Shown piece by piece: positions 11,042 to 22,746 of a DNA stretch of 41,025 nt (the first letter of the stretch is position 1; each line of letters starts with the position of its first letter). A model generated the notes under the pieces. That model ran no database searches, was not told the origin of the DNA, and saw only the letters and a list, made by a program, of their open reading frames with translations. A program made the translations under genes and the position numbers. Source of the DNA: Conidiobolus incongruus B7586 (taxonomy: Eukaryota > Entomophthoromycota > Entomophthoromycetes > Entomophthorales > Conidiobolaceae); NCBI GenBank assembly GCA_000697335.1, contig JNEM01016635.1, positions 1 to 41,025 of the forward strand. Direction: 5' to 3'.

Positions 11042-14000
11042 AATCATATATGTTGTTTATTACAAATGTCAACGACATTCGTTAAAATAGTAAGTAGACA
11101 ATAGAATAATTTATCATAATTCCTTCAATTGATGAAAAGCAATATTGTAACTTTTATGATCAAATACAATTGATATTTTTTAAATAATGTGACTAAAAAC
11201 ACAAGATATATACATAGACATTTATTCTCAGGTAAATTCTCCTTGAATGCTATTGGGAGCTCAAACAAATTTTCCATTAAAACTAAAACCAATTAGTTCT
11301 TAAAAGACCTTTTTCAAGTTCTTTGAGGATTGGAAAGCTTCAACTCTGAAAAATATAGGTAAATATTAAATTTCATTAGACCTTCGCTGTATTATGATTG
11401 ATTGGTCAAATAAAATTATAAACATTTATTTTTTATATTAATCAATAAACTTTTGAAATTAAGGTTTAGCATATTGCATAAAAATATCAGATTAATTAAT
11501 CTGTATCAGCGTATATTAATCGAATGAAATTATTATTTTGAAGATATATTGATTTAAGAATATATCAGGATTGATTGGATAAGAATTGCTTGTTTAACAG
11601 CAATTGTTAGAATCATAAAGCTATATTAATAATGCTTTCAATTCAAATTAATCTTTTAGAATAATTACAAAATATATTGATAATTATTGTGAATCACTAA
11701 TATAAATTAATTTTATTGATATTACTGATATTATAAATTGCTACTTCTAAAATTCATTTAATTATAATTGAAAATATCCTAACTCAATTTCAAATGGTAT
11801 AGTAAAATCATGAACTATAAAAATTCTATGTCATTGTTGATTTTAATTGAGACAATGACTAAATAAGATATAATTGTTACTAATAATAGTTTTTGTTAGA
11901 TAATTTTTAATACATATTAATAAATGTTAAAATTTTGAAAAAGTTATTTACCTATTTTGGCTACCAGGAAATATTTTTACTGAATTTTATAGAAAAAATA
12001 AAAGATTATATAATTTATCCCAATTTTTAAATCATTTAGTTATTTTTTATTGTAATTAAGAATAGATCCAAATAAAACACTAATCAGTTATAAGAAATGC
12101 TGCAAGTAGAAATTCACTGTTTCAATGTTGTGAATTATATATAAGTATAGAGATATTAAAACAGAACCAACTATAGTTTGATAATATTATATTTTTGACT
12201 CATATGTATACTTTAATATTTCATTCACATTATACGCTTTTATTTTAATTAAAGGTTTATTGTTACTTTTTGTCACTATACTTTATTTTCAATATATATC
12301 AAAAATGATCTGATATCAATGCATTAAAATAAAATTGTGTTGGAATACTTGGGCTATTATAATTAGTTCAATTTGGTCTGTAAGTAAATTATTAATACAA
12401 CTATATTAGCCTTGTAATCCATATTTTATTATAAATGTTATACTATTTATTATCATGCTTCAGAGAATATATCGAATACTCAAAATGAAGTTCAAAATAT
12501 CAAGATTAGGGTATAAGAACCAATGAATTATATTTAATTCTTCTCAATTTTATATTTAGTAATATACCAAATGACATCAGCATTATATATAAAAAATTGA
12601 AAAATAGATAACAATAATTTGAAAATCAATTTATGTAATTTATATTAATTTATTAAAACCAATTTTTTAATAACAAGATATTTTAGTTTTATTTCATCTA
12701 GAATTATTTTAATTAATTATTAATTTCTGAATTTTTAAAACTTGATTTTAAATATATAATTGACCAATATATATTCATATGATAAATTATATTAAATAAT
12801 AAGGCTTAATTAATATTATCTAAGAGTATTGTAATTTTAGTTATTCACTTATAAATTAAAATGAATTTTTAGATATATTCAAAATAAGTATATTCAAAGT
12901 TAATCGTGTAAATTATGACTATTTTTCAACATATAATAAATTGTTAGTAAAAATTGATATATTTTCAAAAATATATATAATATTAATAATGACAAGAAAA
13001 ATTGGAAATTATTTAACTTTCCAGGCGCTATTCATCAAATGACTTTATTCATATTAACAATTCGCCAAGTTTTTTTGTTTGGGTAACTATAGAATCTAGT
13101 ATGATGAATAATAACTATTCAATATTATTTGTGAAAAATTAACTAAAATGATCTGATGTTTATTTTTAACCAAACATGAACTTTGCAAATGACTAATCTA
13201 TTTGTCGAACGGTTTTAATGTATGACTGATTTTTTCATAATTGATAAGATATGAATTGATTGTAAATCAAAGGGATATGCTTCAGATCGTCTGTTAAAAA
13301 AAATAATGATCAGACGGTGTTACCATCAATCTTTCCCTTGTATTAATTTGATAATATTTTCCATTAAACAAATTTGATTTTATATGAAAATTATTTGAAC
13401 TTTTATATTGGAATTAAATGAAATATGTTTTATCCTAAGAACATTAATTGTAATGACTTATAAAATATAATTACATTTTGTAATTATAAAATAAGAATGA
13501 ATTCGAATTTAAAATGAAAATTTATGAAATTAAGTGAATATCTTGATTTGATCACCCTTTACTGAAAAATAATGATAATCAATTTGATAAAATATTCAAA
13601 CTTAATTTATTATTCAAATCGGCACATTAATTTTACAGGTTAGGAATATACAAATACACAAAATTTAATTTAAGGGAATAATGTCATAAGTTGATTCAAG
13701 ATTAATTTGATTTCTGATCATTTTTCGCTCTTTTTGATTAGTTTTGACATGTGATGAGTTTAATTACTCCACAGGAATTTTCGGATGGAATAGATAAGTT
13801 AGTCATTGTCAGTCAAATACATGTATATTCAAATAAATCATTTTTTTTCAGAAATAAATTGAATTACTATAAATTCAAACATTATAATATTTATAATATA
13901 AGTATATTTAATAACAATAATTGTTAAATATTTTCAACTATTCAAAATATTTAATATAAATTGATAGAATACCTAAAGAGAATAAAATTTTTAATTTAAT

Positions 14001-14140
14001 TTACCCAAAATGCAAAAAAATATCCATTTGATGGGAATAAAGGTTTAACATTGGATCTTTTAAATTTTATATTAGGAATTTGAAATTTCATGATACTATA
14101 TTTGAAAAATTTGAGAAAGAGGTTTAATAGGTAAATAGAC
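11042..14140. other. AT-rich intergenic DNA, no gene seen
   Basis: About 3.1 kb of AT-rich DNA with slightly GC-richer patches near 11060-11400 and 13020-13340. A small inverted repeat CGTCTG/CAGACG (13288-13293 and 13311-13316, 17-base loop) is present but too short to interpret. No open frame of note. Confidence 0.5.
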
Positions 14141-14149
14141 TATATAAAA
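14141..14149 (+). promoter_or_regulatory. Possible TATA box of fungalysin gene at 14213
   Basis: TATATAAAA lies 64-72 bases upstream of the ATG at 14213, leaving room for a short A/T-rich leader that ends in ATAATAATAATAACA before the start codon. The position is good for a core promoter. Chance matches are common in this DNA. Confidence 0.4.
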
Positions 14150-14212
14150 ACTGATATTATCAGCAATTCATTTATTATTAAGACATATTTATTCATAATA
14201 ATAATAATAACA

Positions 14213-16078
14213 ATGAAATTCCATAAAATTGCATCAGTCATTATATCCCTCTGTCTTGCAGGAGCTACTCAGGTCAGACTTCAAGTTGATCCCATTGTCC
14301 CAGCTTTGAGCCATCAAGAATATACTATCGTTGATACTTCCTCGGATCGAAATGCCCAAGAAAATTTTGCCTCAATTCCTGGTATCGAAGCTGCTAAAAT
14401 ATTCGTAGCCAAAAAGTTCGGTTATATCGATGGCAAAGATTATATTGTCAAGAACTCGTACTCATCCAAAAACGGTGTCACTCATACCTATCTCAAGCAA
14501 ATTCACAATGGAAAAGAAGTGGTGAATGGTGATATGAATATTAATGTTAACAAGAAAGGTCAAGTGATCTCCTATGGTAACTCTTTTTACACTGGTGATA
14601 AAGAATCTGATAGTTTTTCAGAAGATGATTTTGGAAACTCTGTCGATGCATTGGAAGCTTTATTTAAGCATATCAATGTTGACCTCGGTATTGAAAAAAG
14701 CAGAATCGTGGTGAAAGAAGGCCGTTCACTCAACGAGCCAGCGGTTTTGACCAATATTCCTAAGGTTCCTGAAGGTGTGAAGGCTAGTCAAAAGTATATT
14801 CAAACTTCTGATGGCGAATTGACACCAATCTGGGATTTGGAATCTGATTTGGATGAAAATTGGTTTAATGCTTTTGTCACCCCTAGCAATAAAGTAGTTG
14901 GTCTCCATGATTGGGTTCATGAAGCAGGATATAATGTATATCCAGTTGGTGTAAACGATCCTGAAGATGGTGAACGTAAACTTGTTACTGAGCAGGGAAG
15001 TTCCATTGCTTCTCCTTTAGGCTGGCATGATCAAGGTAATGGATCTAAGTTCACTACTACAACTGGAAACAATGTAATTGCATTTGACAACTCTGATCTT
15101 GTAATCGATTGGACCAAAGGGCCCAGAGCTGAGGGAGGTGATAACTTAAATTTTGATTTCCCTATTGATTTCAAAGAAGAACCTTCAGCTTATGTCAATG
15201 CATCAATTACCAACTTATTCTATATGAATAATATGATCCATGATATCTATTACGCCCACGGCTTTGATGAAGTTGCTGGTAACTTCCAACAAAATAACTT
15301 TGATAAAGGTGGTTTAGGAGGTGATCCAGTTAAAGCTCAAGCTCAGGATGGTGCAGGAGTTAATAACGCCAATTTTGCTACTCCTCCAGATGGTAAACAA
15401 CCCCGTATGAGAATGTATATCTGGAATAAAACTACTCCCAAACGAGATGGAGATTTGGATAATGGAGTTATAATTCATGAATATACCCATGGATTGTCTA
15501 ATCGTTTAACTGGTGGTCCAGCAAATTCTAACTGCTTGAGTACCATTCAAGCCAGAGGTATGGGAGAAGGATGGGGTGATGCAATGGCAACAGTATTCCG
15601 TACTCGTAAGGAACATACTCGTAACACTGATTTCGGAGTGGGCAGTTATGTTAAGAATGTTCCCACCATCCGCAAATACCCTTACTCTACCAATCTTACT
15701 ACCAATCCATACACATATGCCAGTATTAACAATTATTACGAACCTCATTCTATTGGAACTGTTTGGGCCTCAATCTTATATGAAGTATACTGGAATCTCA
15801 TTGATAAGTTAGGTTTCAGTTCTGATCTCCTTTCAGGAAACCACGATCATGGTAATACTCTTTTCATTAGACTTCTCATTGATGGAATGAAACTCCAACC
15901 TTGTTTGCCCACATTTATTCAAGCTCGTGATGCTATCTTACTCGCAGAAAAGCAGCTAACTGAAGGGAAATATAAATGTGACATTTGGAGAGCTTTTGCT
16001 AAACGTGGATTAGGTACTGATGCTACTTTCACCAATCAAGCTATTGATGGAAATCAACTTCCAGAAGATTGCAATTAG
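14213..16078 (+). CDS. Fungalysin metalloprotease (M36), full length
   Basis: An intronless frame of 621 codons for a secreted M36 zinc metalloprotease. Residues 1-20 (MKFHKIASVIISLCLAGATQ) are a clear signal peptide. The propeptide follows, with its FTP part around residues 76-125, and ends near residue 238; the mature enzyme starts around GYNVYPVGVNDP. Zinc ligands are H422 and H426 in HEYTHG and E452 in GMGEGWGD, with E423 as catalytic base. The C-terminal CDIWRAFAKRGLG block is typical of the family. It is very close to the copy at 22747-24615 through the whole length, including the signal peptide, so these two are the more recent duplicates. A TATA-like box upstream and an AATAAA downstream suggest an intact transcription unit. 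No damage seen. Confidence 0.97.
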   Translation: MKFHKIASVIISLCLAGATQVRLQVDPIVPALSHQEYTIVDTSSDRNAQENFASIPGIEAAKIFVAKKFGYIDGKDYIVKNSYSSKNGVTHTYLKQIHNGKEVVNGDMNINVNKKGQVISYGNSFYTGDKESDSFSEDDFGNSVDALEALFKHINVDLGIEKSRIVVKEGRSLNEPAVLTNIPKVPEGVKASQKYIQTSDGELTPIWDLESDLDENWFNAFVTPSNKVVGLHDWVHEAGYNVYPVGVNDPEDGERKLVTEQGSSIASPLGWHDQGNGSKFTTTTGNNVIAFDNSDLVIDWTKGPRAEGGDNLNFDFPIDFKEEPSAYVNASITNLFYMNNMIHDIYYAHGFDEVAGNFQQNNFDKGGLGGDPVKAQAQDGAGVNNANFATPPDGKQPRMRMYIWNKTTPKRDGDLDNGVIIHEYTHGLSNRLTGGPANSNCLSTIQARGMGEGWGDAMATVFRTRKEHTRNTDFGVGSYVKNVPTIRKYPYSTNLTTNPYTYASINNYYEPHSIGTVWASILYEVYWNLIDKLGFSSDLLSGNHDHGNTLFIRLLIDGMKLQPCLPTFIQARDAILLAEKQLTEGKYKCDIWRAFAKRGLGTDATFTNQAIDGNQLPEDCN

Positions 16079-16120
16079 TGAAATCTAATTAATTAAGTAT
16101 TTATTTAATATTTACAGACT

Positions 16121-16126
16121 AATAAA
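16121..16126 (+). terminator. Possible polyadenylation signal AATAAA
   Basis: AATAAA lies 43 bases after the stop codon of the fungalysin gene at 14213-16078. Confidence 0.3.
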
Positions 16127-17459
16127 CTTTCAAAATATTATAAAAATATCTGCAGTTTGATCTATTGTTGAACAATATATTTTGCTATTCAAAGTCTGCC
16201 AAGTTTCAATATATAAAGCTCAATATATACTTCGGATCAATAGACTAATCATATATATTTCAAATTTTTGATTTACCAATAAATATATTATATTTAAATC
16301 AATAGTATCAGACATTAATGATTTGATTTTTAATGACTTTAATTACCATGTAGATCATATTTACTGTGAAATTTTTATTTTATCAAAATCAATGAAATTT
16401 AACATTTTCTTTAATGCGATAATAAATTTTTGATTTGATGCGATCTTTCAAGGAAAATAATTAAATATAATTTGATTAAAATATTATATATATCCTGATA
16501 TTGAAATTAGTGAATTGAAAGTTATTAGTTAATCTCAATAAATTTTTTCATTTAAATATATATTGGAGATTATTATTTTATGATATAGTATCAATCTGGA
16601 ATTATTATTTTTAATTTATATTACAATTAGATCATGGATTCAAATTCTGTATTTTATTAATTCCTAAATAAAATTTTTTAGTAAAAACCAATCAGTATAA
16701 TCTTATGTGTTATGATATTAATTTAATTGATCCGAAGTTATTGATGATTCAAATAAAATTTTGATCTATATTTCCAATTAAGTAAATTGAATGATTTGAT
16801 ATTTAGATTATTCAATTCATTTATTCTTATCAAGTTTTGATATTTAATACTTTTATTATCAACTGATATATATTTGTTGATTTTTATTGAAAAAATCAAC
16901 TTCCCTTATAAGTATCCATCAAATTGCTTAATTTAAGGAATATCACAATTATCCAAAATTTAATATAGGATACTAATTATCAAGTTAAACTTAAAAAAAT
17001 ATTGAGATTAATAGTTGAATCGAAACGTGCATTTTCATAAATTGAGACTAAAAAACAAATAAATATAATACAAATATAAACTAAAAATTTATATTTTCTA
17101 TATTGGATAGTTATATAGAGATATAATATAATTATTCCTTTTCATCAATTTTAATAATTGATTTAATTCAAGTTAGATTTCATCAAATTCACATGTTCAA
17201 TTAACTTTTTGAATTATTTATCAAATATTTAATTATTCAATTATACTACATTTTATGTTAAATAATTGTTTTAGTTTCAATATATTAGTGACCAATTTGT
17301 TTAATAATTATGATATGAATTATTAAAGTATATTTTTAGCACAAATACAAAAAATTGAATAAGCATAATAATTTTAAATGTTAATTTTTTATTATATATT
17401 AAAATCATCTTCTATATTAAGATTCAAAATGGTTTTTTAGAAAATTTGATGAAAATATA
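16127..17459. other. AT-rich intergenic DNA, no gene seen
   Basis: AT-rich sequence with no recognisable reading frame, RNA gene or repeat end. Confidence 0.5.
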
Positions 17460-17918
17460 TGTTACCAGCAAGTATTCTGATAGTCAAGCCACTTCCATAA
17501 TGTTATTGGATGCTGACATCACTTTCAATTCACTTATATCTAGCAAAGCCTCACTAGTCATCCATAATTGTTATCTTGATACTGATGAACTTTAACCCCT
17601 TAGAAGGTGAGTCATAAACCATGAATTACCATGGGTATATAACCTTAGTTACAACCATCATAATAAAGATACCTTTTTCTGTCACAAATCCATTAGATCA
17701 CCTGAATCTTTAAGTCATTATTTATTAACTGGTGATTAAGTCAAGAACCAAGATAATATCATATCTTTGTAATCCCTGGTTAGAGACATTGTAGATATTT
17801 GTGATTTATAAGCAATCCATTTTATTAGTACTTATCCCTGCCTCTTGGTATATCCAGCAGGCATAACATTCAACTTTTTACCCAATCCTTGACACCAAGA
17901 AACAACTCATCGTCAACA
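17460..17918. mobile_element. Probable solo LTR, 459 bp, TGTT...AACA ends
   Basis: A GC-richer island that starts sharply at TGTTACCAGC and ends at CGTCAACA, giving a 4-base perfect terminal inverted repeat (TGTT/AACA) of the kind LTRs carry. TATA flanks both sides (17456-17459 and 17919-17922), which would be a target-site duplication but is weak evidence in AT-rich DNA. No coding sequence is seen. No second copy of it occurs in the window, so the assignment rests on its ends, length and composition. Confidence 0.45.
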
Positions 17919-18078
17919 TATATTACTGTTTAATTTTTGTTTATATTTATTATAGTCAATAAATATACATTAGCATCATTGTTATTATGTCTTTAGAATA
18001 ATGATGTTAATGTAATATGTTTTATTTAATCAAAAACAATTGTTCATTTTTAGTATACGTCAAATAATTTTAATATAT

Positions 18079-18397
18079 TGTATTATTGCTACAATGCCAG
18101 TTGCTAGAAATGGTCAAAATAAGTAGCTGAGGCAGGTAAGCTATTTTAATCAGTGACATTACTTGGCCGAAGGTTTTATTAAGTTGAAAAGGTATTATTA
18201 TGCTGTGAGAGGTCTGCTGACCTATATTGGTTAGGCCCATGACATCGATCCTATTATAGTTCAATTACCGACTAGATGTAGTGTTTAAAGGTGAGATAGG
18301 TCTTCTAGACAATGAGACCTTTAGAGTGATGTGCCTTCCACAGTAGCGTTCCCATAAAGGAATAGCTGACGAGGAAAAGATGTTGGGTAGGTTGACA
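18079..18397. other. GC-richer island of unknown origin (possible LTR remnant)
   Basis: About 320 bases clearly richer in G and C than the surroundings, 160 bases to the right of the probable solo LTR. It runs from TGTATTATTG to GGTTGACA, so its ends could be read as TGT...ACA, but the flanks (TATAT and TCTAG) do not match. A 64-codon minus-strand frame (18070-18264) has no recognisable motif. It may be part of a degraded mobile element or an untranslated relic. Confidence 0.3.
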
Positions 18398-19232
18398 TCT
18401 AGATAACTAAACTATTATATATATATGAATATATAATGATAGAACTATATATCGAGATGATTTTAGAGTACATAAAATAAAAAAACTATTTTACAAGTAT
18501 ACATTGTTTCAAATTTAATATATCTGAATATTTATATTAGTTAGGAATAAAGTATATGATATTGAAAATGATGATATACTCAGAGAAATATATATATATA
18601 TTGATATTTATAGATAATAATTATTTTATATTAGAGTTTATTTAATATACTAATTTGTTATTTATATTATATATTCAAGGTATATGTATTTGGTAATTAT
18701 ACATTAGTTTATAATTTTCAATAATTTAAACTTTACTATTTTGTTTCAAATCAACATAAAATCCACTAATATTTATTAAATAATGCAATTGTTATTTCTA
18801 ATAAAATCTTAATTTTCAAATTAAAGTTAATTATATTTAATAATAGATGATTTGTGAGAATAAATATACAATATAAAATCAAGAGTTTTTTTAATAATTA
18901 ATAAATTTTTGCCATACTTTAATAGCTTTGATATCTAAATAATATTTTTATTAAAAATAAAATTTTGTTATTTTACTAATTTATTTAATTTATCTTCAGA
19001 AATCTTTTAAGAATATTTATTTAGTTTCTTATAATGATTATAATCATATTAGTTATATTTTCAAAATATATTAATTATAATGATTCTTTTAATTTTTTAT
19101 TCAGAAAATTTGCTATTATTATGGTTTATATATTTATAAATTTTAATATAAAATAATAAGTATTTCTAATTTACTATAAAAATATTAATTAAAAATTTAT
19201 TAAATTTATTTCTAATATTATATAAATATATA
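18398..19232. other. AT-rich intergenic DNA, no gene seen
   Basis: AT-rich sequence leading up to the TA target of the first Tc1-like transposon (TA at 19231-19232). Nothing else recognised. Confidence 0.5.
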
Positions 19233-19445
19233 CACTAGTTTGCAAATATGAGTGATAAAATCAAAATTATTTATATATTTACTTATATCTTAAATAATTC
19301 TTCATCAATGAATTTAAATTAAAATATATAATTTATCTATATTAGTTGAATATAACTATTATATTAGATTATATTTCATTAACAATTAGTTAATATATCA
19401 AAACCTAAAATTTAATTAAAGTAAGTTATAAATTTATAGGTTTAT
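19233..19445 (+). repeat. Left IR/DR end of Tc1 copy A
   Basis: Holds the outer (19233-19266) and inner (about 19413-19445) direct-repeat units, which share a GT(A/G)AGTTATAAA-like core and would be the transposase binding sites. Confidence 0.65.
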
Positions 19446-19728
19446 AAGTTAAAGAGGTATAAATAATAAAACCTATATATATCTTTTGTTCTTTTGTTAC
19501 ATTATATATATTATAGAACTATTAAGCTCTAATTCTAAAATAATATTATAATATTTAAATCTCTTTTTAAAAAATTTATTTATATATTGATTAAATTTAT
19601 AATGAAAATAAATCAACTTGTGAGATTATTAAAATTATTAATATTAATTTATTATAACTAGTGTTATTAAGAATAATATTAAAAAACACTTAAATTAAAA
19701 CTGAAATATATTAAAGTTATAGATAAAT

Positions 19729-19961
19729 TGTTGGGTTTCTTTCTTATGTATGTGATCAGAAATTATAATTAAAATGGTAAAAGAAAAAGGTAAGTCTATC
19801 CTTTATTCTATGCTTAATTTGACAAAAGACCCTCTTCCTCCCCTGTTTTTTTATCAATAAAGGTGAAATCAAATAATGACAGATAACTTAGTGATTATGG
19901 GATCAGTTGAGATTGTTTGATTTGATGATAATAATGTAAGTGGTTGGTAATATTACCAACA
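19729..19961. mobile_element. 233-bp solo LTR inserted in Tc1 copy A
   Basis: The insert begins TGTTGG and ends CCAACA, a perfect 6-base terminal inverted repeat, and is flanked on both sides by TAAAT (19724-19728 and 19962-19966). The equivalent site in Tc1 copy B (around 30640-30655) reads AGATAAATATAATAA without interruption, which is the empty site. The ends and the 5-bp duplication fit an LTR retrotransposon, with TGTTGG...CCAACA more like Ty1/Copia, but the family is not proven. Its GC content is well above that of the host element, so it arrived later and has been mutated less. No internal coding part remains. Confidence 0.85.
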
Positions 19962-20804
19962 TAAATATAATAAAAAATATATTTGTAAATTAATTAATAT
20001 AAATAAATATAATATTATTAAAATATATAACAAGAATTATATAACTATATAAGAATATTAATTAATACTATTATTATTATATATACTTTATATTAAAATA
20101 AATACCATTTATATCTTAAGAAAAAACATCTTTAGTTAAAGAAGTTTTATTATAAAGTTAAGTAAAAATTTAAATATTATCACTTAAATAAAACTAAAAT
20201 TAACTATAGTAAGGTTATTTAATCTAATGAAAAAAAATATATTTTAATATATTTAATAAAAAAATTAAATATCTCTAAAAAAATTACTTTTAACTATTAT
20301 ATTATTTTAACCTAAAAATATAATAATGGGTTAGTTATAATTTAAGGATATATATTATCTTTAGGTGTAAGATATTTTTATAAAGTTAATAAAGGAACTA
20401 ATATTAAGATATATTAAAGTATTTTAAATAATAAATTGAAAAAAATTATTGAGTAATATAAGTTAAATAAATCAAACATAATTTTTTAATAAGATAATAC
20501 CTTTTATTATATAATAAATTTTATTATTAGATAGTTTAAAAATAATAAAATATTTTTTACAAAATAATCTCTTTAAATTTTTAATTTTAACCTAATTAAA
20601 TATCTTTAAGATTAATTAAAAAAATCAACTAAATTTTTCCTTTTAGCAAAAAATTTAAATTAACTTTAAATATATATTTAAGAAATTTAGAATAATATTA
20701 GTCTTGTTTAATATAAGAAGCTAGTTAACTTTATACCCTATAAACTTAAAAAGGTTAAAAAAGCAAAAAATAAATATACTAGATATTAATTTTTCTATCA
20801 ACAT

Positions 20805-21019
20805 TAAAACCAACTAATTTATAACTTATTTTAGATAAATTTTTAATTTGAATTTATTAACTAATAATGAATTAAATTTAACTTTATTTATTATATTATA
20901 AACATAAAATATATATTAATTATTTTGCTTAATATAGGTCTATTTAAATAAAAATTAATTAAGATATTAATAAAAATATATATATTTTTAATTTTATGAT
21001 TTATTTTTATAAGCTAGTA
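20805..21019 (-). repeat. Right IR/DR end of Tc1 copy A
   Basis: Inverted counterparts of the left units: inner about 20805-20834, outer about 20985-21019, followed by the TA duplication at 21020-21021. Confidence 0.6.
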
Positions 21020-21021
21020 TA

Positions 21022-22746
21022 TTATAATTTTATAATCCATTATAGAAATTAATATTTATTTAAAAAAAATTTTTTTTAAAAATTATATAAAAGATATTTC
21101 AAGCTAACTTAATATTTTGTCTTATTAAGTAACAATCTTTATATAGTAATTTGAGATTAATTAACTATAAAAATATATTATAAAATCTTTATATTTGGCT
21201 ATATTTCAATTGGTTTTATTTAATTATTTTAACTTTATTTATTCTCCAAGCTTATTTGAATTTATATAATATTTATTTTATATTTTTAATAGCATATTAA
21301 AAAAATATTAATATATACATATATAATATACCTATATTCTAATATTAAATATATTTAACAAATCTTTATTTAAAATAAATTTATAATTTTAATATATATT
21401 TTTTATTTTTAATTATTAAATTAATAATAATTTAAATTAGTCTTTTAAATATTAGCAAATTATAAATAATATCTCTTTTAAAATTTAAAATGATAAATCT
21501 AGGAATAAATGGTAGTTTTAAATAAAATATTAATTTCATGGGATTCAAGGATTTTAATTTTAAAGGATTAATAGTTTAATTTTAATAATATTGGAACAAA
21601 AAATATTTAATAATAGTTATCCAATTCAATTTTAATTAAAGTCAACCTTAAACTTGTAAATCATAAAATTTTGATGAAATAACTATTAGAATTATATATA
21701 TTTTTCAAATTATAAATCATTATACATATTGAATAAATATTTGATTTATAAATCTAACTATATAGTTGAAAAATCAGAAATTACAAAAATTATTATAATT
21801 TTCCTTTTCAAAATAATTTTTTAATGGTTTATTCAGTTAAATATCAATATTAAAAGCTGATATTAATATTTTGTGGATTTATTTATAATTAAAATATCAT
21901 TGCTACTTACTAATCAACCTAATATAGTTTATAGCTTAACCATGTATAAAAAAATATTATCAATTTATAACAATTAATTTTATATAGAAAGTAAATTAGA
22001 TTTTGGTAATATTTGAATAATTTTGTGTTTATTATTCATTCTGTTGCATTTCAAAATTAACTTTCCATCTCGATTAGATAGTTAAGCCAATACTGTTTGT
22101 TAAATGATATCATTCACTAAATCAAATATTTAAATAATCTTATAAATAAATTAATAATAGCCATCTTTGTTGAAAAAACTTATTATAAATCACAATAATT
22201 AAGTTTAATTGAAATAGTATATAAAATTTAAAATTATACTCAAAGTGGCAGTTGAATTAAGATCAATAATGTAATTTTAGGACTTAATTGATACAATTGC
22301 TAAATCCAAACCACAATATAATTAAATTTCTATTTAATTTTAATGATATTTTGTACCAAATAAATTTTTATTATATAATTTTATTAAGAATTTTAAATAA
22401 AATTAATATTAATCATATTCATAGTGACAATGATTATTAGTATTCATTGAATAATTATAGCATAATTTTCACAATTCTGATATCCATATCTAGACTATTT
22501 CATATATATATCACTGTAATATAAAATACAAAAAATAATGAAAAAAATTTTATATTGAAATTTGAACTTAATTTTCATATTTTATAATCTATTGTGATGA
22601 TTAAGTATTAAATAGTTTTAATATCATTACTGAACTCTGATAAATAATATTAAATAACACTAATAAATTATATAAAAACAATAATAGAATCAAGCAATTT
22701 TAATTTTAATTAAAAATTAATAAATTAATTAAATAGGATTAGATAA
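21022..22746. other. AT-rich intergenic DNA, no gene seen
   Basis: AT-rich sequence between Tc1 copy A and the 3' end of the third fungalysin gene. No reading frame or repeat end recognised. No clear AATAAA is found just downstream (minus strand) of the gene's stop. Confidence 0.5.

Larger units (their letters stand above)
19233..21019 (+). mobile_element. Tc1-like DNA transposon with IR/DR ends, copy A (decayed, carries an LTR insertion)
   Basis: The element is bounded by TA on both sides (19231-19232 and 21020-21021), the Tc1/mariner target duplication. Each end carries two related repeat units about 180 bases apart: an outer unit beginning CACTAGTT... (19233-19266; inverted at 20985-21019) and an inner unit containing GTAAGTTATAAATT (around 19413-19445; inverted at 20805-20834). 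This is the IR/DR architecture of Sleeping Beauty-type Tc1 elements. Between them lies a plus-strand transposase relic that aligns with copy B, heavily interrupted by stops. Without the 238 bases contributed by the solo LTR at 19729-19961 and its target duplication, the length is about 1.55 kb, usual for Tc1. It cannot make a transposase, but its ends are well preserved. Confidence 0.8.

Noticed and set aside
13288-13316. Inverted repeat CGTCTG/CAGACG with a 17-base loop
   Set aside because: Only a 6-base stem; no run of T, no repeat partner and no gene next to it to give it meaning.
18070-18264. 64-codon minus-strand frame in the GC-richer island
   Set aside because: No recognisable domain, no start context, and it covers only part of the island.
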